A stretch of 6,740 nucleotides of DNA, taken from Gemmatimonadota bacterium (GTDB taxonomy: Bacteria; Gemmatimonadota; Gemmatimonadetes; Gemmatimonadales; GWC2-71-9). The notes beneath the pieces are model-generated. The model was not told the DNA's origin and searched no databases. It saw nothing but the letters and a program-made list of their open reading frames with translations. Positions 1 through 6,719 of the stretch are shown here, piece after piece. Where the stretch lies: the NCBI GenBank assembly GCA_016880225.1, contig JAEHDT010000127.1, positions 1 through 6,740 of the forward strand. The letters are read 5' to 3'. Numbering within the stretch: the stretch's first letter is position 1; every line of letters begins with the position of its first letter. The position numbers and the translations under genes were made by a program.

Positions 1-125
1 CGTCGCATCTTGCCCGCGATCGTCGCCAGCACGTAGTGACCGTTCTCGAGCAGGACGCGGAATGTCGTATTGGGCAGCACCTGCTCCACGGTGCCGTTGA
101 TCTCGATCGCTTCTTCCTTCGCCAT
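1..125 (-). CDS. infA: Translation initiation factor IF-1, N-terminal part (cut by window edge)
   Basis: The minus strand from the ATG at 125-123 reads MAKEEAIEINGTVEQVLPNT, continuing through FRVLLENGHYVLATIAGKMR to the edge. This is the start of the S1-like OB-fold protein IF-1, which binds the 30S ribosomal A site during translation initiation. About 41 of the usual ~72 residues are present; the rest lies beyond the left edge. The opening MAKEEAIE and the VLPNTTFRV and GHYVLATIAGKMR blocks are characteristic of the family, so the identification is firm. The start is fixed by homology. No clear Shine-Dalgarno sequence precedes it; instead there is a run of seven C on the mRNA (141-147). A promoter and a leader hairpin lie upstream at 205-233 and 154-188. 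Confidence 0.95.
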   Translation of the reverse strand, partial: MAKEEAIEINGTVEQVLPNTTFRVLLENGHYVLATIAGKMR

Positions 126-153
126 GGCGTGTGCCCGCGTGGGGGGGAAACGA

Positions 154-188
154 AAGGCGGGACCGGCGCATTGGCCAAGTCCCGCCTT
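154..188 (-). promoter_or_regulatory. Perfect 10-bp hairpin in the predicted infA leader
   Basis: AAGGCGGGAC at 154-163 is exactly complementary to GTCCCGCCTT at 179-188, with a 15-base loop that itself contains the palindrome TTGGCCAA (171-178). Read on the minus strand, the 3' arm runs into TTTCGTTT before a C-run, so it looks like a weak intrinsic terminator. It sits between the predicted infA promoter and the infA start, 28 bases before the ATG. That position suggests an attenuator or a 5'-UTR structure rather than the end of another gene. The pairing is seen directly; the function is inferred. It could also be a terminator for antisense transcription leaving the AKR gene. Confidence 0.5.
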
Positions 189-204
189 GACTACGCTCTG
201 GGGA

Positions 205-233
205 AGGGTAGCGGCGCGGTACGACGAAGTCAA
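205..233 (-). promoter_or_regulatory. Predicted sigma70-like promoter for infA
   Basis: On the minus strand TTGACT (233-228) is followed, after exactly 17 bases, by TACCCT (210-205). The -35 matches the TTGACA consensus at five of six bases and the -10 keeps the TA...T skeleton. Transcription would begin near position 198, giving an infA leader of about 70 bases that contains the hairpin at 154-188. The region overlaps the upstream part of the divergent AKR gene, whose ATG is at 248. Confidence 0.5.
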
Positions 234-247
234 ACTAGGTTTATCGC

Positions 248-1232
<985 letters not shown>

Positions 1233-1240
<8 letters not shown>

Positions 1241-1260
1241 GGCCGGTCAGTCCCCGGGGA
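1233..1260. other. Two GC-rich dyads at the AKR/TetR convergent junction
   Basis: CGGCC-TGA-GGCCG (1233-1245) is a 5-bp hairpin with the AKR stop codon as its loop, followed by the 10-bp palindrome TCCCCGGGGA (1251-1260) inside the last TetR codons. With only 6 bp between the two stop codons, these are the only candidates for a bidirectional termination signal. There is no T-tract, and short GC dyads are common in such DNA, so this is weak. Confidence 0.2.
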
Positions 1261-1861
1261 GCCCGAGGACGCGCCGGGCCAGGCGGAGCACGACGGGCGT
1301 CACGTCGGCGGGCGTGCGCCGGCTGCCCGCCAGGGTGTCGAAGCTGTGGAAGCCGGTCAGCATGTATAGCGCGTCGATCGTCTCTTCGAGCGCCCGGGCC
1401 GTTGGTCGGCCGTCGGGCCGGCTCAGCCGTCCCACGATCACCCGCAGTCCCCGGCGGCGCCGCTCCTCGCGTGCGAAGACCGCTCGCCCGAGGCCCTTGT
1501 CCAGAGCGGCCAACGCCCGCATGCGTCGGTGGATCGCCCGGTGCACCGTCCAGAAGCGGCCGAAGGTCGCGACGAATCGGGCTAGCGCCTCCTCGGGATC
1601 GGGCTGTCGGAACGCGTCTGCCAGGTCCCACATGCCGCCCCGCGCGGCCATGTCGTCGAACAGCGCTTCCAGGAGCTTGGGTCGCGAGCCGAACTGGTGG
1701 TAAACGGTCGCGCGTGTCACACGCGCGCGCCGGGCCACCGCCTCGATGCTGAACTCGGCGCTCCCGGCGAGCAGCAGGGCGCGGGCGGCCGCCAGCGTGC
1801 GGGCCCGCGTGCGGTCGACCGCCGCCTGGCGGCGGCCCAGGTGGTACGGGCGGGGAGTCAC
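1247..1861 (-). CDS. TetR-family transcriptional repressor
   Basis: A 204-residue TetR-type regulator starting at GTG (1861-1859). The N-terminal DNA-binding domain covers about residues 17-63. The helix-turn-helix is in SIEAVARRARVTRATVYHQF (38-57), where TRATVYHQF is the typical recognition helix ending. The remaining ~140 residues are the helical ligand-binding and dimerisation domain, which is not diagnostic of an inducer. Length is normal for the family. A perfect inverted repeat lies just upstream (1885-1899) inside its own promoter, so autorepression is likely, as is control of the divergent membrane protein at 1928. The message leader would be very short (about 10 bases) with only a weak ACAGG-like ribosome site. 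Its 3' end meets the AKR gene head-on with a 6-bp gap. The family call is firm; the target list is inferred. Confidence 0.93.
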   Translation of the reverse strand: MTPRPYHLGRRQAAVDRTRARTLAAARALLLAGSAEFSIEAVARRARVTRATVYHQFGSRPKLLEALFDDMAARGGMWDLADAFRQPDPEEALARFVATFGRFWTVHRAIHRRMRALAALDKGLGRAVFAREERRRRGLRVIVGRLSRPDGRPTARALEETIDALYMLTGFHSFDTLAGSRRTPADVTPVVLRLARRVLGLPGD

Positions 1862-1884
1862 GAGCCTGTCGGGAACAATTTAAG

Positions 1885-1899
1885 TATACGCTTCGTATA
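1885..1899. promoter_or_regulatory. TetR-type operator, perfect inverted repeat
   Basis: TATACG-CTT-CGTATA is a perfect 6-bp inverted repeat with a 3-bp centre, located between the divergent TetR and membrane-protein genes. Short AT/CG dyads of this shape placed beside a tetR-type gene are typical binding sites of the family. It overlaps the predicted TetR promoter spacer on minus and the TATAGT -10 (1896-1901) on plus, so one bound dimer could silence both directions. The dyad is seen directly; that this TetR protein binds it is inference from position. Confidence 0.72.
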
Positions 1900-1901
1900 G
1901 T
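1896..1901 (+). promoter_or_regulatory. Predicted -10 element for the membrane-protein gene
   Basis: TATAGT matches the TATAAT consensus at five of six bases. Transcription would start near 1908, about 20 bases before the GTG start at 1928, leaving room for the GAGG ribosome site at 1918-1921. No convincing -35 is present 16-18 bases upstream, so this may be a weak promoter. It overlaps the right half of the operator dyad. Confidence 0.4.
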
Positions 1902-1927
1902 CAAATAACTTCCACCCGAGGTGGCTC

Positions 1928-2425
1928 GTGGTCTGGCTACGGCTGGTGCACATTCTCGCAGGCGGGTTCTGGGTCGGCGCCGTGGTATTCGTTGCCGCAT
2001 TCCTCCTGCCCGCCGCGCGGACGGCGGGCCCCGACGGGCGTCGCTTTCTGGGCGGGCTCATGCGGCGTACGGGGCCGGTCTTCGGGATCGCGATGCTCCT
2101 GACGGTGATCTCGGGCCTGATCATGTACGGTCGCCTCTCGGCCGGCTTCAACCGGCTGTGGGTCACGTCGCGGCCTGGGCTGGCGCTCGCGCTGGGCGGC
2201 GTCGCGGCGGTGCTCGCCGCCGCGGTCGGCGGGGCGGTGGACCGACCGGTGCGCGTACGAATGGCCGCCCTGTCGAAAAGCGTCGAGGCGCAGGGCGGCG
2301 CGCCCACCGCCCAGCAGGCGCAGGAGCTCGCCGCCCTGCAGGGGCGCATCGAGCGTGGCGCGTGGATCGTCGCGGCGCTGCTCGTCATTGCCGCGGGCGC
2401 CATGGCCGTGGCGCGCTACCTCTAA
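1928..2425 (+). CDS. Four-helix integral membrane protein (CopD/DUF2269-like appearance)
   Basis: A 165-residue hydrophobic protein. Predicted membrane segments are at about 6-29 (VHILAGGFWVGAVVFVAAFL), 49-70, 83-104 and 144-163, with a charged, Gln/Ala-rich loop at about 105-142. The first helix carries a His-then-FWVGA pattern (His8, Trp15) seen in CopD-like and DUF2269-like membrane proteins, but I cannot assign a family with certainty and no function is claimed. The GTG start at 1928 is supported by GAGG at 1918-1921 with a 6-base spacer. Its promoter region is shared with the TetR gene and contains the operator, so it is probably the main regulated target. The next gene on the same strand starts 64 bp downstream. 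Confidence 0.8.
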   Translation: MVWLRLVHILAGGFWVGAVVFVAAFLLPAARTAGPDGRRFLGGLMRRTGPVFGIAMLLTVISGLIMYGRLSAGFNRLWVTSRPGLALALGGVAAVLAAAVGGAVDRPVRVRMAALSKSVEAQGGAPTAQQAQELAALQGRIERGAWIVAALLVIAAGAMAVARYL

Positions 2426-2444
2426 CCGGTCAGCCCCCGCCCGC

Positions 2445-2450
2445 TATCTT
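2445..2450 (+). promoter_or_regulatory. Possible -10 element before the VOC gene
   Basis: TATCTT stands out in the GC-rich 64-bp gap, 39 bases before the VOC start. There is no matching -35. A small hairpin, CGGCC-ACG-GGCCG (2453-2465), follows. If real, it gives the VOC gene its own start of transcription in addition to read-through from the membrane-protein gene. Confidence 0.25.
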
Positions 2451-2489
2451 CCCGGCCACGGGCCGTCAGGACACGAGACAGGGGGCGCG

Positions 2490-2843
2490 ATGAACCAGGC
2501 CGATAACGATCGGCGAATCGACTACATCGAGTTCGGGGCGACCGACATCGGACGCACCAAGCAGTTCTACCAGCAGGTGTTCGGCTGGCGGTTCCAAGAC
2601 TACGGACCGGATTATACGAGCTTCCAGGACGGCCGCCTCAGCGGCGGGTTCACGAAGGACGCTCCCGTGCGGCCGGCCAACCCGCTGGTCGTGCTCTACG
2701 CGACCCGCCTGGAAGAAATCGAGGCGAGCATCAAGCGGGCGGGCGGGACGATCGTGCGTGCGACCTTCCCGTTCCCCGGCGGCCGCCGGTTCCACTTCAG
2801 CGACCCGAACGGCAACGAGCTGGCGGTGTGGACCGACCGCTAG
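2490..2843 (+). CDS. VOC (glyoxalase/bleomycin-resistance fold) family protein
   Basis: A 117-residue single-domain VOC protein, the usual length for the small COG3324-like members. The two halves of the fold are visible: IDYIEFGATDIGRTKQFYQQ with VFGWRF (10-35), and RFHFSDPNGNELAVW (100-114), separated by a middle strand PLVVLYATRLEEIEASIKRAGG (65-86). Such proteins usually dimerise and may act as lyases, dioxygenases or binding proteins; the substrate cannot be told. The usual metal-ligand positions are not clearly kept: Tyr12 occupies the common His position and Ala112 the common Glu position, so a metal-dependent glyoxalase I activity is doubtful. The ATG at 2490 is preceded by a G-rich AGGGGG ribosome site. 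The gene ends 10 bp from the stop of the convergent ABC operon. Confidence 0.9.
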   Translation: MNQADNDRRIDYIEFGATDIGRTKQFYQQVFGWRFQDYGPDYTSFQDGRLSGGFTKDAPVRPANPLVVLYATRLEEIEASIKRAGGTIVRATFPFPGGRRFHFSDPNGNELAVWTDR

Positions 2844-2853
2844 ACGGGGCGCC

Positions 2854-3639
2854 TCAGCCGCTCGCGCCCGTGTAGCGCTTCAGCGCGGTGCGCCACAGCA
2901 CGCGCGCCAGCGCGAACACCACCCCGGCGACGACGGCGGCGAGCAGGGCGCTTCCAGGCCGCAGCCGGCCGGTGAGCGCCGAGGCCGGGATCGTCGTCGT
3001 CCACGCGATGGGGATGAGGTACACGAACAGGAACCGCAGCGCCCCCGGGTAGGCGGAGACGGGGTAGCGCGCGCCCTCGTAGACGGCGTCGAACAGCACC
3101 GCGATGTTCTCGACCGACACGAACCAGAACGCCAGGCTCATGAGCGCGACCCAGATGGCGTACACGACGACGGCGGCGGCCGCGAGCGTCAGGCCGAATG
3201 TCGCGACCTGCGCGAGCGACGGCACCCGATGCAACCGGTGGAGCGCGTAGGCCGCGAGCGCGAGGCCGAGCACCACGTCCGCGAAGCGCCAGATGTCGAG
3301 GCGGCGGAAGGAGACGAAGGCCTGGGGGTCCACCGGCTTCACCAGGACGAGGTCGAGCTCGCCGCTCCGCACCTCGCCGGCGAGCTGGCCGATGCCGGGC
3401 CGCAGCACGGCCTCGATCACTCCCGTCAGGGCGTTGAACACGCCGAGCAGTACGACGATCTCCCAATAGTCCCAGCCGCCGAGCGCGGTGGTGTGACGGA
3501 AGAAGAGGGCCAACGTGAGCAGCGCGGTGGCCATGTAGAACACCGTGCCCAGCACGCTCGCCACGAAGTTGGCGCGGTACTGGAGCTCCTCGGCAAGGTT
3601 CAAGCGCCAGAACGCGGCCAGCATCCGCATGGGGTTCAT
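2854..3639 (-). CDS. ABC-2 type exporter permease, COG3694-like (PF06182-type)
   Basis: A 261-residue membrane permease. Predicted transmembrane segments lie at about 24-46, 59-79, 118-135, 145-175, 200-220 and 230-249, giving the six-helix plan of ABC-2 subunits. The opening AAFWRLNLAEELQYRANFV and the cytoplasmic block RSGELDLVLVKPVDP (91-105) are hallmarks of this family as I know it. It pairs with the other permease and the ATPase encoded just upstream to form an inner-membrane exporter; relatives have been annotated as viologen or drug exporters, but the substrate here is unknown. The ATG at 3639 overlaps the upstream gene's stop as ATGA, so the longer open frame running upstream is not coding. 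It has only a weak GGCGG ribosome site, consistent with translational coupling. It is the last gene of the operon. Confidence 0.9.
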   Translation of the reverse strand: MNPMRMLAAFWRLNLAEELQYRANFVASVLGTVFYMATALLTLALFFRHTTALGGWDYWEIVVLLGVFNALTGVIEAVLRPGIGQLAGEVRSGELDLVLVKPVDPQAFVSFRRLDIWRFADVVLGLALAAYALHRLHRVPSLAQVATFGLTLAAAAVVVYAIWVALMSLAFWFVSVENIAVLFDAVYEGARYPVSAYPGALRFLFVYLIPIAWTTTIPASALTGRLRPGSALLAAVVAGVVFALARVLWRTALKRYTGASG

Positions 3640-4436
3640 CCGCCGACGGCGCCGTACTTGCGGATCCCGCGGGTCCACACGACGCGGTACGCCGCGATCC
3701 ACACCCCCAGCCACACGATCTGCCCCGCGAGCCCGCGCAGCACCGCGTCGCTCCCGTACACCGCGCCGGTGAGGAGCTCCACGGGAAACGCGAGCATGTA
3801 GCGGAACCACAGCACCCCGGCCACGCCCGCCACGGCGGGGGGGAGCAGCGACAGCGGCGCGATCCGGCCCGCCAGGAACAGCGATACGCCCGCGTGCAGC
3901 TCCATGATCGCGGTGGCACGCGTGGTCCAGAACGCGAGCAGTCCGGTGGTGAAGCTGATGAAGAACCGCATCGCGGCCGCGAGCAGGACGGCCACGGCCG
4001 TGACGGCCCACCGTCCCGGGGCGAGCGGCAGGCGCACCGCGGGCCACGCCGCTGCGGCGATGAGCCACACCACCAGGATGACGCTCGCCGTGCGCGCCTT
4101 GTAGGCGATGTTGTCGGCCACCGCTTCGTGCGCGGGGTGCAGCGGGCGGGCGAGCCGGAAGTTGAGCTCTCCCTCGCGGATCCAGCGGTCCAGGTACCAG
4201 GAGTCCCACGCGATCGTGAGCTGGTTGACGAGCATGACGGCGAAGAAGTAGCGGGCGAAATCGGCGCGCGCGTACCCACCGATCCGCCCGTCCCCGGCGA
4301 TCGCCCACCAGATGCCGAGCGCGATGGTGGGCTCGGTCACGCCCCACAGCATCCACAGCACGATCGACGCCCGGTACTGGAGATCGATCAGCCAGGCGTT
4401 GCGGATCAGCGCACCGTAGCGCCGCGTCCAGCTCAT
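3636..4436 (-). CDS. ABC-2 type exporter permease, COG4587-like
   Basis: A 266-residue membrane permease beginning MSWTRRYGALIRNAWLIDLQ. Predicted membrane segments are at about 24-46, 62-82, 117-133, 141-172, 184-210 and 229-254. The block REGELNFRLARPLHP (87-101) matches in position and pattern the RSGELDLVLVKPVDP block of the downstream permease, so the two are distant paralogues forming a heterodimeric membrane channel. The ATG at 4436 follows a strong GGAGG ribosome site (complement of 4444-4448, 7-base spacer) and overlaps the ATPase stop as ATGA. The 3' end overlaps the next permease in the same way. The transported substrate cannot be inferred. Confidence 0.92.
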   Translation of the reverse strand: MSWTRRYGALIRNAWLIDLQYRASIVLWMLWGVTEPTIALGIWWAIAGDGRIGGYARADFARYFFAVMLVNQLTIAWDSWYLDRWIREGELNFRLARPLHPAHEAVADNIAYKARTASVILVVWLIAAAAWPAVRLPLAPGRWAVTAVAVLLAAAMRFFISFTTGLLAFWTTRATAIMELHAGVSLFLAGRIAPLSLLPPAVAGVAGVLWFRYMLAFPVELLTGAVYGSDAVLRGLAGQIVWLGVWIAAYRVVWTRGIRKYGAVGG

Positions 4437-5440
4437 GTGCCTTCCTCCTCGAGCCCCTGCGCGAAGGCCCGCCGGATCACTTCCTCGATCGGGGGATCTT
4501 CGATGGAGAGGTCGGCCACGGGCAGCGCGGCGAGGATACGCGCGCTCGTCGCTGGCGCCTCGTCGCGCGGCACCTCGAGCACGGCGTTGGGAAAGCGGAA
4601 GCTCTTCACTTCGCCGAACGCGGCGAGCGTCTCCGCGTCGACGCGTCCGCCGTCGCCACCCCCGAGCACCAGCTCGATCCGCTTCATGCGGGTGATCCGC
4701 GCCACGAGTGCGCCGAGCGCGCCGTCGTACAGCAGCCGGCCGCGATTGATCATCAGGACCCGCGACGCGAGCGCGGTCACGTCCTGCATGTAGTGGGACG
4801 TGAGCAGCACGGTGGCGCCGTGGCGGTCCCGGTACTGGATCAAGAAACGACGGATCGCTTCCTGGGCGGTGACGTCGAGCCCCAGGGTGGGCTCGTCGAG
4901 GAACAGGAGCGGCGGGCGGTGCAACAGCGACGCCGCGAGCTCGCACTTCATGCGCTCCCCCAGCGACAGCTGCCGGACCGGTTTCTCGAGCACCTCGGTG
5001 AGCTCGAGCAGACCGACCAGCTCCGCGAGCCGCTCTCGATACTCCGCCTCGCCGATGTCGTAGATGGCTCGGTTGAGGAGGAACGTCTCCTCGGGCGGCA
5101 GGTCCCATACGAGCTGCTGGCGGTTGCCGAGCACGAGCGCGAGGCGCCGCTTGCACTCGGGCCCGCCGGTCCACGGGGTGAACCCGGCCACCTCGGCCCG
5201 CCCGCTCGTCGGGTACAGGAGTCCGGTGAGCATCTTGAGCGTCGTGGTCTTGCCGGCGCCGTTCGGGCCCAGGAACGCGACGATCTCTCCCGGCTCGATC
5301 GCGAACGTCACGTCGCGCACGGCCTGCACGTCGCGGTTGCGCGGGCGCACCAGCGCCTGGACCGCGCCCTTCATGCCCGGGTCGCGCACCTTGACGCGAA
5401 ACGTCTTGGTGAGGCGCTCGGCGGTGACGACGGGTGCCAT
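4433..5440 (-). CDS. ABC transporter ATP-binding protein, COG4586-like
   Basis: The ATPase of the ABC-2 exporter, 335 residues from the ATG at 5440. Motifs in order: Walker A GPNGAGKT (58-65), Q-loop around QQ (108-109), signature LSLGERMKCELA (158-169), Walker B with catalytic Glu in LLFLDEPT (178-185), D-loop GLD, and H-loop His216. All are intact, so it should hydrolyse ATP. The inserted N-terminal block with KVRDPGMKGAVQALVRPRN (17-35) before the first core strand is typical of COG4586 and separates it from ordinary drug-export ATPases. An ~85-residue tail follows the ATPase core. The start is uncertain: an in-frame ATG at 5467 adds MLRGRFPAP and has a GAAGG ribosome site 6 bases upstream. 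I prefer 5440 because MAPVVTAERLTKTF matches the usual family start. It is the first gene of a three-gene operon and its stop overlaps the next start. Confidence 0.93.
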   Translation of the reverse strand: MAPVVTAERLTKTFRVKVRDPGMKGAVQALVRPRNRDVQAVRDVTFAIEPGEIVAFLGPNGAGKTTTLKMLTGLLYPTSGRAEVAGFTPWTGGPECKRRLALVLGNRQQLVWDLPPEETFLLNRAIYDIGEAEYRERLAELVGLLELTEVLEKPVRQLSLGERMKCELAASLLHRPPLLFLDEPTLGLDVTAQEAIRRFLIQYRDRHGATVLLTSHYMQDVTALASRVLMINRGRLLYDGALGALVARITRMKRIELVLGGGDGGRVDAETLAAFGEVKSFRFPNAVLEVPRDEAPATSARILAALPVADLSIEDPPIEEVIRRAFAQGLEEEGT

Positions 5441-5517
5441 AGGTGCAGGAAATCTACCCCGCAACATCTGGCGCCTTCGAGGGTGCTCCTTAGCTTGGAG
5501 CGTCCGAGGAGGCGCGC
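5441..5517. promoter_or_regulatory. Divergent promoter region between ABC operon and sensor kinase
   Basis: These 77 bases separate two genes that point away from each other, so both promoters must lie here or just inside the genes. On minus, TAGATT (5456-5451) is a -10-like hexamer only 10 bases before the ABC ATPase ATG, implying a nearly leaderless message. On plus, TAGCTT (5491-5496) is a -10-like hexamer 21 bases before the kinase ATG and lies within a short dyad, GCTCC (5485-5489) and GGAGC (5497-5501). The kinase has a strong GAGGAGG ribosome site at 5506-5512. Neither -10 has a convincing -35. All regulatory calls are inferred. Confidence 0.4.
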
Positions 5518-6719
5518 ATGGCCGGACGGGGGATTCCGATCACGGTGAAGCTGCCCTTGCTCATCGGCGGCCTGGTCGTGGTCGTGACGGCGATCTATGG
5601 CGGGGCGACGTACCAGACGGTTCGCCGCTCCACCGCTGCGGCGGTGTCGGGGCGGCTCGGCACGGTCGTGGACCAGCTGGCCCTCACCCTCAGGGCGTCG
5701 CGCGGTCAGCTCCTGGCGGCGACCCGCACGGTCGCCGACAGCGCGGCGGTCAGGGCGTACGTCTTGCACCCGGGAGATCGGCTGCGCGCCGCCGCCGCCG
5801 CGGCGCTGCGGCCCACCGGTGTCCTGGCACAACAGGTGGCCGCCGTCGAGCTGTGGAGCACCGACCGGCGCCGGTTGCTGGCGGTCGGCGACGCCGATCG
5901 CTGGGGCGATGTGGTCGCAGCGGCGGAGTTGCTGCAGCAGGCCGCCGGCACGGACTCCGGGGCCGTCGGGCCGTTTCGCGCGGCCGGGGACTCGATCGCG
6001 TATCCGGTTGCCGCCCCGGTGGTGACGGGCGGGCGGACGAGCGGCTACGTCGTGCAGTGGCGTCGCATCGCGTCGAGCCCCGACACGCGGGAGCAGAACA
6101 GTCGGCTCAACCGGCTGATCGGTTCCGACGCCCATCTGTTCATCGGAGACACGTCGGGCGGCGTCTGGACCGACGTCAGTCGGCGCGTCCCGCCCCCGCC
6201 GGCGCCGGTCACGCACCGGAGCGGCGTGGTCCGCTACGACCGGCCCGGCGCCGGACCGGTGCTCGCGGCCGCCCGGTTGGTGCCCCAGACGCAGTGGGTC
6301 GTCCTGGTAGAGTTTCCGGCCGCCGCCGTGTCCGCTCCCGCGCGCCAGTTTCTCGGCCGCCTCATCTTGATCGGCGCCTTCATCCTCGTGGTCGGACTCG
6401 GCGCCGCCTGGGCGGCGGCTCGCACCGTCACCGGGCCCTTGGCCCGGCTGACACGAACCGCCGAAGCGGTGGCGGCGGGCGACTACTCACAGCCGGTGAC
6501 GGAGCGGCCGCGCGGCGACGAGCTCGGGCGTCTGGCCGCGGCGTTCGACGTCATGGTGGCGCACGTGCGCGAGTCGCAGCAGCGTCTGGAGGAGCGAGTG
6601 CGCGCGCGCACCGCGCGATCGTGCGCAAAGCGATGGAGCGGATGGGCGGCAGCTCCGGCGTCGTGTCGGAGCCGGGCGGCGGCAGCCAGTTCTGGATCGA
6701 GCTGCCGCGGGCGAGTTGA
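5518..6719 (+). pseudogene. Membrane sensor histidine kinase, internally deleted and frameshifted
   Basis: From the ATG at 5518 (ribosome site GAGGAGG at 5506-5512) the frame encodes a typical sensor: transmembrane helix at about 12-31, a periplasmic domain at about 32-278 whose end (LAAARLVPQTQWVVLVEFP) resembles a Cache-type sensor, a second transmembrane helix at about 279-300, and a HAMP domain at about 300-355 with Pro307 and DELGRLAAAF (334-343). It then enters the linker RLEERVRART, which in kinases leads to the phospho-acceptor domain. Instead, from 6615, a different frame gives AIVRKAMERMGG, then SEPGGGSQFWIELP and a stop at 6717-6719: the exact C-terminal end of a kinase ATPase domain. 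The phospho-acceptor His, N, G1 and F boxes are absent. The original frame stays open to the window edge but reads into non-kinase sequence. It is a broken gene, or an assembly collapse. The family call is strong; the cause is open. Confidence 0.8.
6610..6620 (+). other. Deletion/collapse junction inside the sensor kinase
   Basis: ACCGCG (6610-6615) ends the kinase linker in the upstream frame, and GCGATC (6615-6620) begins the C-terminal ATPase tail in the downstream frame. The two frames differ such that the missing segment should be 1 mod 3 in length. The surroundings are a CG-alternating tract (6598-6617), a plausible microhomology or polymerase/assembler trouble spot. By family length, very roughly 200 residues (about 0.6 kb) are missing; that figure is an estimate. 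Confidence 0.65.

Larger units (their letters stand above)
1877..1904 (-). promoter_or_regulatory. Predicted promoter of the TetR gene
   Basis: On the minus strand TTGACT (1904-1899) and TAAATT (1882-1877) are separated by 16 bases. The -35 is a five-of-six match and the -10 a four-of-six match. The operator dyad at 1885-1899 lies in the spacer and touches the -35, a standard place for a repressor to block RNA polymerase. This is the most AT-rich patch of the neighbourhood. Confidence 0.45.

Noticed and set aside
187..216. TTGACT at 187-192 on plus as a -35 for the AKR gene
   Set aside because: No acceptable -10 lies 15-19 bases downstream (sequence there is GC-rich).
2453..2465. CGGCC-ACG-GGCCG hairpin before the VOC gene as a terminator
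   Set aside because: Only 5 bp of stem, no T-tract, and such short GC dyads are expected by chance here.
2758..3801. A 347-codon open frame on plus opposite the downstream permease
   Set aside because: Arg/Glu/His-rich shadow of the COG3694-like permease with no recognisable motif; the minus-strand gene has clear family features.
2854..4356. A 500-codon minus frame giving the downstream permease a long N-terminal extension
   Set aside because: The extension is antisense-like Arg-rich sequence in another frame of the COG4587-like gene; the ATGA overlap at 3639 marks the real start.
3636..5174. A 512-codon minus frame that would fuse part of the ATPase region to the COG4587-like permease
   Set aside because: The part upstream of 4436 is out of frame with the ATPase and has shadow composition; the ATG at 4436 has a strong GGAGG site and an ATGA overlap.
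4793..5548. A 251-codon plus frame opposite the ABC ATPase
   Set aside because: Shadow of the ATPase with no ribosome site or family motif.
5064..6719. A 551-codon open frame on plus spanning the ABC ATPase 5' end, the intergenic gap and the kinase
   Set aside because: Most of it is antisense to the ATPase and out of frame with the sensor; it is low-complexity Arg/Gly/Ala-rich. Only its last ~34 codons are real, as the displaced kinase tail.
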